This document shows positions 1 to 8,174 of a stretch of DNA of 64,000 nucleotides, one piece after another. A model generated the notes under the pieces. The model saw nothing but the letters and a program-made list of their open reading frames with translations, was not told where the DNA came from and searched no databases. Both the position numbers and the translations under genes were made by a program. The stretch comes from Bacteroidetes bacterium UBA4416 (GTDB lineage Bacteria > Bacteroidota > Bacteroidia > B-17B0 > Aurantibacillaceae), in contig DGQK01000063.1 of NCBI GenBank assembly GCA_002390745.1, positions 34,107-98,106 of the forward strand, written 5' to 3'. The stretch's first letter is position 1, and every line of letters begins with the position of its first letter.

Positions 1-1
1 G

Positions 2-109
2 TACTATGTGATCAGCGCTACCAAGGCTGTTTCCGGCGATACACTGCGTTGCGAACGCGTAGCATTGGAAGCCCTTTACTGGACAACTGCGGACCCTGTT
101 ACCGGATAA
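2..109 (+). CDS. C-terminal fragment of an unknown protein, cut by the window start
   Basis: An open frame runs from the first bases of the window to a TAA stop and gives about 35 residues ending in YWTTADPVTG. No domain can be recognised from so short a tail. It has the same orientation as the next gene and is separated from it by a hairpin-containing leader. That it is coding is an inference from the open frame only. Confidence 0.35.
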   Translation, partial: YYVISATKAVSGDTLRCERVALEALYWTTADPVTG

Positions 110-162
110 TAATTGCAAAGCTATCTGCTGTAGACAAGCCATCGCAGTAACCTGAACTCATA

Positions 163-242
163 AAAAAAGACCGGTAAAATCGCGGTTCCCCTGCTCTGCA
201 TTTCAAGAAAAGGAGTGAATCCTGAATTTTACCGGTTCTTTC
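163..242. repeat. Long-range inverted repeat between the partial gene and the glycosyltransferase gene
   Basis: The arm CCGGTAAAAT at 171-180 is matched by ATTTTACCGG at 226-235. Pairing extends outward through A-rich and T-rich flanks, with one wobble or bulge. The roughly 45-nt loop is too long for a standard intrinsic terminator. It could be a leader structure for the gene starting at 265 or a transcript end for the upstream gene. Confidence 0.5.
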
Positions 243-264
243 AACCTGAATTAAAAAAGAGAAC

Positions 265-990
265 ATGGATTTTGATTGTTTTATTTGCTGTGCAAAAAAA
301 GATGAACCCATGCTGAATCACTGCATCGATTCGCTGAAACACATCCGCAATTTTAAAGGAAAGGTATACGTGTGCAGTAATTTTGAAGTGAGGCACAAGC
401 TCCCGCATGTTGTTTATGTGCGGGATGAAGAGATCGACTTGCCCGGCAGATCGGTAAAGGTCCTACGCTATGGCAAGGGATGGCTGAAACAGCAACTGTT
501 CAAGCTCCTGCAACCATTTACCGGGGATCTGTTCTTAGTCATTGACGCTGACACGATCATCAACAGGCCAATCAGCATCAGCTATGGCGAATTTCTGATC
601 AGCGTGGATTTTGAATACCCGGTGTTTCGCAAGGTGATTGAGCACATGGGCCTGGACCCGGCTCCCGGCGTCAATTATATTTCGGAGATCATGCTGTTCG
701 ATCGTAACATCATCGGGGAATTAATTTCCAACTTGTTTGGAAATGCCAAAGGCCTGATCGATTTTGTGGAAAGAGAAACAAGCGACTATTGGGTATTCTC
801 TGAATTTGAAACCTATGGCCATTACTTTGCAAAATATTACGGACACCTGCACTCCATCAAAAAAATCAATTCTTACCAGGTTGAGCAGGAACAGTTTCAG
901 CTATCGGAAATCGAAGCCATTATCGCCGGCCATCCCTCGGCAGATGTTATTTCCTGTCATTGCCGGCCACAAGCGGCTCCGGTAAACTGA
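265..990 (+). CDS. DUF6492-like putative glycosyltransferase
   Basis: The 241-residue protein has no signal peptide or membrane segment, so it is probably cytoplasmic. An N-terminal alpha/beta portion (FDCFICCAKKDEPML) is followed by a hydrophobic strand ending in the acidic motif D94-A-D96-T (FLVIDADTI). That resembles the metal- and nucleotide-sugar-binding DxD site of GT-A glycosyltransferases. The overall look resembles the DUF6492 family, some members of which sit in polysaccharide loci. The ATG at 265 follows an A/G-rich stretch. It stands alone and ends in a terminator shared with the convergent rnz. Donor and acceptor are unknown, and family assignment from pattern alone is moderate. 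Confidence 0.55.
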   Translation: MDFDCFICCAKKDEPMLNHCIDSLKHIRNFKGKVYVCSNFEVRHKLPHVVYVRDEEIDLPGRSVKVLRYGKGWLKQQLFKLLQPFTGDLFLVIDADTIINRPISISYGEFLISVDFEYPVFRKVIEHMGLDPAPGVNYISEIMLFDRNIIGELISNLFGNAKGLIDFVERETSDYWVFSEFETYGHYFAKYYGHLHSIKKINSYQVEQEQFQLSEIEAIIAGHPSADVISCHCRPQAAPVN

Positions 991-1022
991 TGCTGAAACA
1001 TGCGGATGTTGTGTACAGGTAC

Positions 1023-1054
1023 AAAGCAGTATGAGTTTATCATACTGCTTTTTT
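1023..1054. terminator. Bidirectional intrinsic terminator between convergent genes
   Basis: GCAGTATGA (1026-1034) pairs perfectly with TCATACTGC (1040-1048) around a 5-nt loop. An A-run lies on the left and a T-run on the right, so it can end transcripts from both the glycosyltransferase gene and rnz. Confidence 0.85.
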
Positions 1055-1058
1055 GCAT

Positions 1059-1979
1059 TCAGAGCGTGATGGTACGGCCTTCCGTTGCCAGAGATACGTT
1101 CTGAAACACGGGCCTTGCCTCGTTGAGGAAGTCATCGAGCTCCGTATAGCGGGCAGAGAAATGCCCCAGCAGAAGGTGTTTGGCATTGGCGAGTGCCGCC
1201 ATCTGCGCTGCTTGCGAGGCAGTACTGTGAAAGGTAACCGCTGCCCGGTCGATGCGGTCTTCAAGGAAGGTTGCTTCATGGTACAGCAGATCGACACCTG
1301 CAATGGATTCTGCAAGCCCTTCAAAAAAACGCGTGTCGCTGCAAAAGGCATAGCTGCGGGGCGGCGGAGGGTCGAAGGTGAGCTCCTCATTCCGGATGGT
1401 GTTCCCGTGGTTATCTACCGCATCCATTCCTTTCTTGAGCTTGTGGATCTCTGAGAAAGACACTTCCAGCTTCTCGAGTTTGTATTTATCAATATTCCGT
1501 GGCAGCGGCTTCTCCCTGAATAAAAAGCCGGTGGTGCGGATGCGGTGCTGCAAAGGAAAACTATAGACTTCCACCTTATCATCTTCCCAGAGCAGCTCTT
1601 TGTGCTCTGCCTGTGTGGCGACAAAGCGGAGAGGATAGCTTAAATACGTATCGGAATATTTGTGAATAACGGAAATGACTTCCTCCAGTTCTTTGGGGCC
1701 GTAAATGGTGAGCTCGTTTTTTCTCCCCAGCAGGTGCATGCTGGCCAGGAAACCGGGCAGGCCAAGGAAATGATCGCCGTGCAGGTGACTGATGAAAATA
1801 TGATTGACGCTCTGGAAGCGGGTCTTATAGCGCCGCATCTGGATCTGCGTTCCTTCGCCGCAGTCAATCAAAAAAAACCGCTCAGCAATGTTAAGCAGCT
1901 GAGCGGTTGGATTCCTGGAAGATGTAGGAGTAGCGGCGCTACTTCCTAGTATTAATAATTCGAAGGTTTGGACAGACAT
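1059..1979 (-). CDS. rnz: Ribonuclease Z (tRNA 3'-processing endonuclease)
   Basis: This 306-residue metallo-beta-lactamase-fold nuclease trims the 3' trailer of tRNA precursors so that CCA can be added. The zinc signature H65-L-H67-G-D69-H70 is clear, and downstream metal ligands are visible (FCSDTRF, and GHFSARY near the C terminus). The N-terminal strand ending in LGSSAATP, with the substrate-facing SSRNPTAQL segment, is typical of RNase Z. The length suits the short bacterial form. The start follows 33 bp after the next minus-strand gene's end on the map, so the T9SS cargo gene upstream may be co-transcribed with it. I see no anomalies. Confidence 0.95.
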   Translation of the reverse strand: MSVQTFELLILGSSAATPTSSRNPTAQLLNIAERFFLIDCGEGTQIQMRRYKTRFQSVNHIFISHLHGDHFLGLPGFLASMHLLGRKNELTIYGPKELEEVISVIHKYSDTYLSYPLRFVATQAEHKELLWEDDKVEVYSFPLQHRIRTTGFLFREKPLPRNIDKYKLEKLEVSFSEIHKLKKGMDAVDNHGNTIRNEELTFDPPPPRSYAFCSDTRFFEGLAESIAGVDLLYHEATFLEDRIDRAAVTFHSTASQAAQMAALANAKHLLLGHFSARYTELDDFLNEARPVFQNVSLATEGRTITL

Positions 1980-2012
1980 AAGCTATGAGGACACCTTCAA
2001 AAAAGGCAGTAT

Positions 2013-2864
2013 TTAGTTAGCGTTGTGGTTTACCATCAGGCGCTTGGCTTCTACATGGTTCTTGTATTTCACGGTATAGATGTACATACCGGAAGCCCAG
2101 CCTGCTGCATTGATTTCAAAAGCATTTTCGCCGATCGCTGTTTTGGCGGATTCCTGGTGAATAACAGCACCAAGGGCATTGTATACCGTGAGTGTTGCGG
2201 CATCCTGCTCTTCTGCGTAATAGCGGATTTTTGCTGTGCCTGAAACCGGGTTCGGCTCATTTTGCATCACGCCGAATTTGTCTTTGGAAATTTCTTTCAG
2301 GCCTACAGGGGCAGGGTTGATTTTGATGATGTAATACTTCAGCGTTTGTGTGGTGATGTTGCTGCCGGTGCTCACATTGGGCGACGACGGACAGGTAGAG
2401 GTTACCAGGCCAGGGTTTCCGAAAGCTGAGATCTGCATTTGTAAGGTGTAGGTGCCGGCTGTGGTCGGTGTTCCGTAGATGCTGGCGCAGTTGTTGGCAT
2501 TGCCCGGGAATTTCAGGGAAGGCGCTCCGTTCACGGTTCCGTTAGCGACAGCTGCCGTAGAAGAGCCGAGCATCAGGCCCGGAGGCATGTTGTAGTTGGT
2601 CACGCCGGTTGGTGTAGACACCTCGAAACGCGTAAAGCAGATCCTTACCGGATTCTGAACGGTGTCTTTCGGTACTTTCACCGTGAGGTTCTGCACGTAA
2701 GGCACGCCTACGGTGCCGACCATGAAGTTAGTAGCGCTGTCGGGCCATACACCTACTTTATTACTGGCGATAAAGGCCGCATCCAGGGAGCAGGTAGGCG
2801 CTGTTTGCGACACCATGGTAAAGGAGCCAACAAGGGCAAGAAACGAAACGTAAATTTTTTTCAT
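2013..2864 (-). CDS. Secreted T9SS cargo protein of unknown function
   Basis: The 283-residue protein starts with a Sec signal peptide (MKKIYVSFLALVGSFTMVSQ). It ends with a type A T9SS sorting domain of about 80 residues: a PNPVSG motif, TLTVYNALGAV, and the GMYIYTVKY stretch before the basic end. This tail directs outer-membrane translocation by T9SS and is normally cleaved. The middle is Thr/Ser/Gly-rich with several cysteines and looks like beta-sandwich material, with no enzyme motif that I recognise. An operator-like palindrome lies just upstream. Confidence 0.85.
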   Translation of the reverse strand: MKKIYVSFLALVGSFTMVSQTAPTCSLDAAFIASNKVGVWPDSATNFMVGTVGVPYVQNLTVKVPKDTVQNPVRICFTRFEVSTPTGVTNYNMPPGLMLGSSTAAVANGTVNGAPSLKFPGNANNCASIYGTPTTAGTYTLQMQISAFGNPGLVTSTCPSSPNVSTGSNITTQTLKYYIIKINPAPVGLKEISKDKFGVMQNEPNPVSGTAKIRYYAEEQDAATLTVYNALGAVIHQESAKTAIGENAFEINAAGWASGMYIYTVKYKNHVEAKRLMVNHNAN

Positions 2865-2887
2865 AGGGTGAGTGGTTTTTTGGTTTT

Positions 2888-2910
2888 ATGTAAATTTAAT
2901 GATTTTACAT
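2888..2910. promoter_or_regulatory. Imperfect palindrome in the promoter region of the T9SS cargo gene
   Basis: ATGTAAA (2888-2894) and TTTACAT (2904-2910) form seven-base inverted arms about 25-45 bp upstream of the minus-strand start at 2864. Size and position suit a dimeric repressor site or part of the promoter. No regulator can be named. Confidence 0.4.
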
Positions 2911-2967
2911 ATCACAATGAATTTACACAGCAAATAAAGCCCTAAGTTTTTAACAGGAACGGATGAA

Positions 2968-3891
2968 TTACTGCCTGCCGGCGAGCAGGAACATCACGGC
3001 CATACGCACTGCCACGCCGTTCTCCACCTGGTCGAGGATAATGGACTGATCGCTGTCGGCCACATCGCTGGTAATCTCCACGCCGCGGTTGATCGGGCCC
3101 GGGTGCATAACGACGATCTTTTTAGGAAGAGAATCCAACAAGTCCTTATTCAAGCCGTAGAGCATCGTGTATTCGCGGATCGACGGGAAGAATTTGATAT
3201 CCTGCCGCTCGAGCTGGATCCGCAGCATATTGGCCACATCGCACCACTCGAGGGTTTTGCGCAGATCACTTTCCACTTTTACACCAAGGGATTCTATGTA
3301 TTTGGGGATAAGTGTTGTAGGGCCGCACACTTTTACTTCCGCTCCAAGTTTTTGCAGGCAGAAGATATTGGACAAAGCCACGCGTGAATGGAGGATGTCA
3401 CCGATAATGGCAATCTTCTTTCCTTTGAGATCGCCAAGTTTTTCCTGCATGGAAAAGGCATCGAGCAAAGCCTGCGTCGGGTGTTCGTGGGCACCGTCGC
3501 CGGCATTGACGATCTTCGCGTTGACGCGCTTCGATAAAAATTCGGCGGCACCGGCGCTGGAATGGCGCATCACCACCATATCCACTTTCATCGCCAGGAT
3601 GTTATTCACCGTATCGATCAGGGTTTCTCCTTTTTTTACCGAAGAGGATGCCGCAGAAAAATTCACGACATCTGCGCTCAGGCGCTTTTGCGCCAGCTCA
3701 AAGGATAAGCGGGTGCGCGTGGAATTCTCGAAAAAGAGGTTGGCAACCGTAATATCTCTCAGGGAAGGCACTTTCTTAATGGGGCGGTTGATCACCTCCT
3801 TAAAGTTTTTAGCGGTTTCCAGTATTAACTGAATATCCCCGGTGGTGATATTCTTAATTCCTAATAGATGGTTAACGCTTAAGCTGCTCAT
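2968..3891 (-). CDS. pyrB: Aspartate carbamoyltransferase catalytic subunit
   Basis: PyrB condenses carbamoyl phosphate with aspartate in the second step of pyrimidine synthesis. The 307-residue protein carries the carbamoyl-phosphate loop S57-T-R-T-R61, the HPTQALLD motif and the HPGPINRG motif, all characteristic of the family. No regulatory pyrI follows, so it is probably an unregulated trimer. It is the third gene of a pyrR-dinB-pyrB run on the minus strand, after a 125-bp gap that holds a long hairpin. Coupling to pyrR suggests pyrimidine control. Confidence 0.96.
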   Translation of the reverse strand: MSSLSVNHLLGIKNITTGDIQLILETAKNFKEVINRPIKKVPSLRDITVANLFFENSTRTRLSFELAQKRLSADVVNFSAASSSVKKGETLIDTVNNILAMKVDMVVMRHSSAGAAEFLSKRVNAKIVNAGDGAHEHPTQALLDAFSMQEKLGDLKGKKIAIIGDILHSRVALSNIFCLQKLGAEVKVCGPTTLIPKYIESLGVKVESDLRKTLEWCDVANMLRIQLERQDIKFFPSIREYTMLYGLNKDLLDSLPKKIVVMHPGPINRGVEITSDVADSDQSIILDQVENGVAVRMAVMFLLAGRQ

Positions 3892-3953
3892 AGTTTAATT
3901 GGAGAATGGTTGAGTTGGTTAGCTATTGATTTATAAATTTCCTGTATGTTTCT

Positions 3954-4004
3954 GGCTTCGAGAGCCTCAGCCAGCGGTAACCGGTGGTTGAGGCTCTCGA
4001 AACC
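3954..4004. repeat. Long REP-like hairpin between dinB and pyrB
   Basis: The arm TTCGAGAGCCTCAGCCA (3957-3973) is matched by TGGTTGAGGCTCTCGAA (3985-4001) with one mismatch, and flanking GG/CC pairs extend it. The 11-nt centre contains a further GGTTACC-type palindrome. This perfection is unusual for a simple leader. It looks like a repetitive extragenic palindrome. A regulatory role in the pyrB leader is possible but unproven. Confidence 0.7.
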
Positions 4005-4016
4005 ACCTTGATGATT

Positions 4017-4523
4017 TTAAAAATACCGTTCTTTCATTACATTTACATGATGCTTGCCATGCCCGCATATGGTATAGCCCAGCGATACGACGTTGGTAAT
4101 ACCCGATGCCATCGCTCCCTTATTCAGCAGCTCTTTCTCTCCCAGTTGCTTAAACAAAAAAATAGTCGACCGTCTCACCACATCAAATTCCTCGGCCAGC
4201 ATCAACAGGTCTGTATGGCTGAGATTGGCATTGGCGGCATAGTCGTTCTCCTCAAAAGAGGGAAGCGTTTGTTGTTCGCCACGAGCAAAGCATAACGCTC
4301 TGTAGCTGAAAATGCGCTCCGTGTCGATCACGTGGTTGATCACCTGCTTTATCGTCCATTTGCCGGGAGCATAAGCATGGTCCGCCTTCGCTTCAGGAAT
4401 ACTTTTGATGAAACTTAAAAAGGCATCCTGGTCGTTCTCCAGGGCGGAAATAACATCGTTCTCGGGCACCAGCTCAATGTACCTTGAGAAATACGGAATA
4501 TGATCTTCAGCTTTTGGCCTCAT
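4017..4523 (-). CDS. DinB family protein (putative metal-dependent transferase)
   Basis: The 168-residue four-helix-bundle protein has the DinB/YfiT pattern: a helix with INHVIDTE, and a C-terminal helix GHGKHHVNVMKERY supplying the remaining histidine ligands. Members with known activity are thiol- or bacillithiol-dependent S-transferases, but the substrate here is unknown. I chose the ATG at 4523, one base after the pyrR stop. An in-frame TTG at 4535 would overlap pyrR and adds only four residues. The tight junction implies translational coupling with pyrR, an unexpected partner. Confidence 0.85.
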   Translation of the reverse strand: MRPKAEDHIPYFSRYIELVPENDVISALENDQDAFLSFIKSIPEAKADHAYAPGKWTIKQVINHVIDTERIFSYRALCFARGEQQTLPSFEENDYAANANLSHTDLLMLAEEFDVVRRSTIFLFKQLGEKELLNKGAMASGITNVVSLGYTICGHGKHHVNVMKERYF

Positions 4524-4524
4524 G

Positions 4525-5055
4525 TTATTTATCAATTAACGTGACACGGTCTTTCTTATCGGTTTCCGCCCACTCTACCCTCACGTTCTGCGTTTCGATA
4601 GAGTCGATCACCAGGCCAATGTATTTTGCCTGGATAGGCACGTTGCGGCTAAAGCGCCTGTCGACCAACACCAGCAGCTCCACATCTTTAGGCCGGCCAA
4701 AAGCCAGCATGGCATCCAGTCCTGCGCGGATAGTGCGGCCGGTAAACAACACGTCATCCACCAGGATCACATTCTTGTCTTCAATGATAAAATCGATATT
4801 GGTTTTATTGGGCTTGAGCTCTTTTTTGCGGAAGTCGTCGCGGTAAAAGGTAGTATCCAGATCTCCGCAACGTACTTTCTTCTTTAAGATACCTTCCAGC
4901 AATTTCTGAATACGATGCGCCAGGTAAATTCCCCGCGGTTGCAGGCCAATGATAACACTGTTGCTAAAATCGTTGTGAACTTCTATTAACTGATAACAAA
5001 GGCGGGTAAGTGTTACTTCTAATTGTTTATTTTCTAATAAAACTTTAGGTTTCAC
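4525..5055 (-). CDS. pyrR: Bifunctional pyr operon regulator / uracil phosphoribosyltransferase
   Basis: The 176-residue type I phosphoribosyltransferase has a PRPP-binding loop at residues 96-108 (VILVDDVLFTGRT) and an IIGLQPRG stretch near residue 35, both typical of PyrR. In Gram-positive bacteria PyrR binds UMP and attenuates pyr mRNA. In Bacteroidota it is usually annotated the same way, but RNA binding is less well established. It heads pyrR-dinB-pyrB, which supports a pyrimidine role. I did not find a canonical PyrR-binding anti-antiterminator in the pyrB leader. Confidence 0.92.
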   Translation of the reverse strand: MKPKVLLENKQLEVTLTRLCYQLIEVHNDFSNSVIIGLQPRGIYLAHRIQKLLEGILKKKVRCGDLDTTFYRDDFRKKELKPNKTNIDFIIEDKNVILVDDVLFTGRTIRAGLDAMLAFGRPKDVELLVLVDRRFSRNVPIQAKYIGLVIDSIETQNVRVEWAETDKKDRVTLIDK

Positions 5056-5106
5056 TGCTATAATTTTTTAAAAATAGTAATATATTTTACAAAGAGCAAA
5101 TACACA

Positions 5107-5141
5107 CCCGGCCTCCGGCCATCCCCTCTTGTCAGCGGGGA
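5107..5141. repeat. Hairpin pair resembling the right end of the DUF559 cassette
   Basis: GGCC-TCC-GGCC (5110-5120) is followed by a CCCC (5123-5126) and GGGG (5137-5140) pair. The order and spacing match the right-end hairpins at 61.94 kb and 63.07 kb (GGCC-TTC-GGCC, then CCTCCTT/AAGGAGG), with a different second stem. It may be a solo, diverged end of the same repeat class. Confidence 0.4.
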
Positions 5142-5149
5142 ATAGAACA

Positions 5150-6418
5150 TTACATGAAAATAGTCTGTGTCCTGTCCGGGCCGATAGAAACGATGCTGAT
5201 AGGTACTTCCACTAATTTCTCGATGTACTTCACATAGTCTGTCAATTCTTTCGGCAAAGCCTCTTTGCTGGTCATTTTTGTCAGATCCACGTTCCAGCCT
5301 TTCACCTCTTCATATACCGGCGTCACATCCGACGGCTCTATGCTGAAAGGCAGGTAATCGATCTTTTCGCCTTTGTGCATGTAATGCGTGCACACCTGCA
5401 AGGTATCGAAATCAGAAAGCACATCGGCTTTCATCATCATTAACTCGGTGACGCCGTTGATGTCGATGGCGTATTTCAGGGCCGGAATGTCGAGCCAGCC
5501 GCAACGGCGCGCACGGCCTGTAGTCGCGCCAAATTCACGGCCTACCTGGCGTATCTTCTCACCTACTTCGTTGTCGAGCTCTGTGGGGAAAGGCCCGCTG
5601 CCCACGCGTGTGCAGTATGCTTTGAAGATCCCGATCACATTCCCGATCTTATTCGGGGCAATGCCCAGGCCATTGCAGGCACCGGCACATATCGTGTTGG
5701 AAGAAGTAACGAAAGGATAAGAGCCGAAATCGATGTCCAGCAGAGAGCCCTGCGCTCCTTCGGCCAGGATCTTTTTTCCTTTTTTAATGGCGTCGTTGAT
5801 AAAATGCTCAGTATCGATAAAGCTCAGTTTCTTCAGTTCTTCGATGGCCGCAAACCAGGTTGGCTCAAGCTCGGCGAGGTTATACTCAAACTTATGGAAC
5901 TCCAGCAGCTGCTTGTGCTTATCTACCAGGGCATTGTATTTTTCCTTGAAATCAGGGCTTTCGATATCACCCACGCGCAGGCCGTTACGGCCGGTTTTAT
6001 CCATGTAGGTTGGCCCGATGCCTTTCAGCGTGGAACCGATCTTATTTTTTCCTTTGGCGGCTTCGCTGGCGGCGTCCAGCAGGCGGTGTGTGGGCAGGAT
6101 CAGGTGCGCGCGTTTGCTGATCACCAGTTTTTTATTAACGTCGACGCCCATACCAACGAGCGCATCGATCTCTTTTTTGAAGATCACCGGGTCGATCACC
6201 ACGCCATTTCCTACGACGTTGAGTGCCGTTGGATGAAAAATTCCGCTGGGGATCGTGTGCAACACGTGCTTGATACCGTTGAATTCCAGCGTGTGGCCGG
6301 CATTCGGTCCGCCCTGGAAACGGGCAATGATATCATAGTTAGGAGTTAAAACGTCAACGATTTTTCCTTTTCCTTCGTCGCCCCATTGCAGGCCTAATAA
6401 CACATCCGATTTCATCAT
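5150..6418 (-). CDS. purA: Adenylosuccinate synthase
   Basis: PurA makes adenylosuccinate from IMP, aspartate and GTP, the first committed step to AMP. The hallmark N terminus (DVLLGLQWGDEGKGK) holds the catalytic Asp14, and GGPNAGHT supplies the catalytic His. The family's C-terminal SIGPDRTQTI is present. I start it at the ATG at 6418 (422 residues). A longer frame to 6460 would add a 14-residue leader atypical for the family. It lies between the MBL/rhomboid pair and pyrR on the same strand, making a nucleotide-synthesis neighbourhood. Confidence 0.96.
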   Translation of the reverse strand: MMKSDVLLGLQWGDEGKGKIVDVLTPNYDIIARFQGGPNAGHTLEFNGIKHVLHTIPSGIFHPTALNVVGNGVVIDPVIFKKEIDALVGMGVDVNKKLVISKRAHLILPTHRLLDAASEAAKGKNKIGSTLKGIGPTYMDKTGRNGLRVGDIESPDFKEKYNALVDKHKQLLEFHKFEYNLAELEPTWFAAIEELKKLSFIDTEHFINDAIKKGKKILAEGAQGSLLDIDFGSYPFVTSSNTICAGACNGLGIAPNKIGNVIGIFKAYCTRVGSGPFPTELDNEVGEKIRQVGREFGATTGRARRCGWLDIPALKYAIDINGVTELMMMKADVLSDFDTLQVCTHYMHKGEKIDYLPFSIEPSDVTPVYEEVKGWNVDLTKMTSKEALPKELTDYVKYIEKLVEVPISIVSIGPDRTQTIFM

Positions 6419-6622
6419 AATCTCTACTTTGTTTAAAAAGCCTTCAAATTTACGATTCATGCCGGAATATCAGCAATAACAAATGAACAATTGTAAAGTT
6501 TTATTAAAATATTACCGTCAATTTCACGGAAAACGGAGAAAAAACAGTCCGGAAATCACGGTAGAAATACCTTTCCAGCTATGAGAAACACATATCTCAT
6601 CCTGTTCACTATATCAACATAA

Positions 6623-7384
6623 TCAAATCTCTATTTCCAGCCCGTCATAAGCAATCTCGATAAAGCCGGGAAGCTCTTTGGAAACAGTATCGTGCAGCCC
6701 CATCTGGTGCGAAATATGCGTGAGGTAGGCTTTTTCGGGCTTTAGCTCTTTCAGAAGGTTCACAGCCTCATCGAGGGTGTAATGCGAAATATGCTCCTCG
6801 CGACGCAAGGCATTAATCACGATGATCCTGGAGCCTTTGATCTTTTCTTTTTCTTCCCTCGAAATGAAATTGGCATCGGTGATGTACGTGAAATCTTTGA
6901 TGCGGTAAGCTTTTACCGGGAGCTTGTAATGCATCACCTCGATGGGCGTAAAGGTGATTTCCTTGATCGTAAAAGGCTCGTTGCGCACGGTATAAAGGTC
7001 TACCTCCGGAATGCCAGGGTATTTCTCATCGGCAAAGATGTAGGCAAACTCACGCTTCAGCGCTTCCTGCACGCGAGCGGTGGCATATACCGGCATGCGC
7101 ACCTTATTAAAAAAGTTGAAGGCTTTCACTTCATCGAGCCCTGCAATGTGATCCTTGTGTTCATGCGTAAACACCACGGCATCCAGCGTCTTTAATTGTT
7201 TTCGCAGCAGCTGCTGCCTGAAATCCGGTCCCGAATCGATGACGATATTGGCCTGGCCGCTTTGCACCAATATGGAGGAACGAAGCCTCTTATCTTTAGG
7301 GTTGGTTGAACGACACACCTCGCATTCGCAGCATAAGATGGGAACGCCCTGTGAGGTGCCGGTGCCTAAAAATGTCACTTTCAT
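6623..7384 (-). CDS. MBL-fold metal-dependent phosphodiesterase-like hydrolase (PhnP/RNase-Z superfamily)
   Basis: The 253-residue metallo-beta-lactamase-fold protein begins LGTGTSQGVP, followed by a Cys-rich CCECEVC segment typical of PhnP-like hydrolases. The metal motif HEHKDH is followed by a late THISHQMG histidine motif. PhnP cleaves ribosyl 1,2-cyclic phosphate, but there is no phosphonate operon here, so the substrate is open. Its ATG overlaps the rhomboid stop by one base (TAATG), so the two are translationally coupled. Confidence 0.85.
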   Translation of the reverse strand: MKVTFLGTGTSQGVPILCCECEVCRSTNPKDKRLRSSILVQSGQANIVIDSGPDFRQQLLRKQLKTLDAVVFTHEHKDHIAGLDEVKAFNFFNKVRMPVYATARVQEALKREFAYIFADEKYPGIPEVDLYTVRNEPFTIKEITFTPIEVMHYKLPVKAYRIKDFTYITDANFISREEKEKIKGSRIIVINALRREEHISHYTLDEAVNLLKELKPEKAYLTHISHQMGLHDTVSKELPGFIEIAYDGLEIEI

Positions 7385-8028
7385 TAATGAATGCTTATCA
7401 ACTTGAAAAACACGTCTTTGTTCAATAGTCCCACAGCCAGTGTAAACACAACACCATAGATAGCGCCCCAGAAATGGGCTTCGTGGCCAATATTGTCCAC
7501 CGCCTGGCCGCTTTGCTTACGCTTGCTCAGGTAATAGCTGATGCCAAGGTAGGCGATCCCGAAGATCCAGGCAGGCATGGGAATAAAAAAGAAGCCGAGC
7601 ATGCTGGTGGGGGCGCATAAAATATAGGCAAAGATGATCGCGTTGATAGCGCCACTGGCCCCCAGCGATGTATAGTACTGGTTATTTTTGTTTTTGAAAT
7701 ATTCTGAAATGGAAGAAGCATAAATAGCACCCGTATACAGGAGAATATAATATACCGTTCCCAGTTTTCTGTCGGGCTCGCCCATAGGGCCTGCCAGGAT
7801 AGGCATGATCTGTTTTTCTACCACCGGTCCGAAGATCCAGAGCGCATACATATTAAATGCCAGGTGCAGGTAGCTTCCGTGCAGGAAGGCATGCGACAGA
7901 AAACGGTAGTGCTGCCTGAAATGGTAAATGGAATACGGATGAAAGATATACTTAAACTTAATGTCAGGCTTTTCCATCGCATAAACGGAAAAGCCCACGT
8001 TGAGAATAAGCAAAACAATTGTGATCAT
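7384..8028 (-). CDS. Rhomboid family intramembrane serine protease
   Basis: The 214-residue polytopic membrane protein has the rhomboid hallmarks. SHAFLHGSYLHLAFNMYAL precedes TM2, the catalytic serine lies in G123-A-S125-G126, and the partner histidine is probably H185 in AHFWGAIYG. About six membrane segments fit the short bacterial form. An extra hydrophilic stretch (KPD to RKLG, residues 80-90) lies between the early segments. The substrate is unknown. Stop-start overlap with the MBL hydrolase indicates one transcript and perhaps joint function. Confidence 0.9.
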   Translation of the reverse strand: MITIVLLILNVGFSVYAMEKPDIKFKYIFHPYSIYHFRQHYRFLSHAFLHGSYLHLAFNMYALWIFGPVVEKQIMPILAGPMGEPDRKLGTVYYILLYTGAIYASSISEYFKNKNNQYYTSLGASGAINAIIFAYILCAPTSMLGFFFIPMPAWIFGIAYLGISYYLSKRKQSGQAVDNIGHEAHFWGAIYGVVFTLAVGLLNKDVFFKLISIH

Positions 8029-8034
8029 AAGCAG

Positions 8035-8174
8035 GGTTAATAAGCTACGAATATACTATATATTACGCATGAATACGAATATACAGATCAGGGTTTACAA
8101 ATGGAACTACGAATTACATGTGAATATGCAAACAGAAAGAATCTGCGGCATTCGCATATTCCTGCTTATTCGTA
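8035..8174. repeat. AT-rich intergenic stretch with degenerate TACGAAT / ATTCGTA words
   Basis: Between the rhomboid start and the ABM stop, words such as CTACGAA, AATACGA, ATTCGCA and TTATTCGTATT recur in both orientations. This gives weak inverted-repeat character. A similar stretch with ACGAAT words and a closing ATTCGTAA lies at about 52490-52565. No gene is supported here. Confidence 0.4.

Noticed and set aside
3954..4004. PyrR-binding attenuator
   Set aside because: The hairpin lacks the known PyrR loop consensus, and no terminator/antiterminator pair was seen. It is kept as a REP-like hairpin.
6419..6460. Fourteen-residue N-terminal extension of PurA
   Set aside because: The family starts close to DVLLGLQWGDEGKGK, and an ATG directly precedes that.
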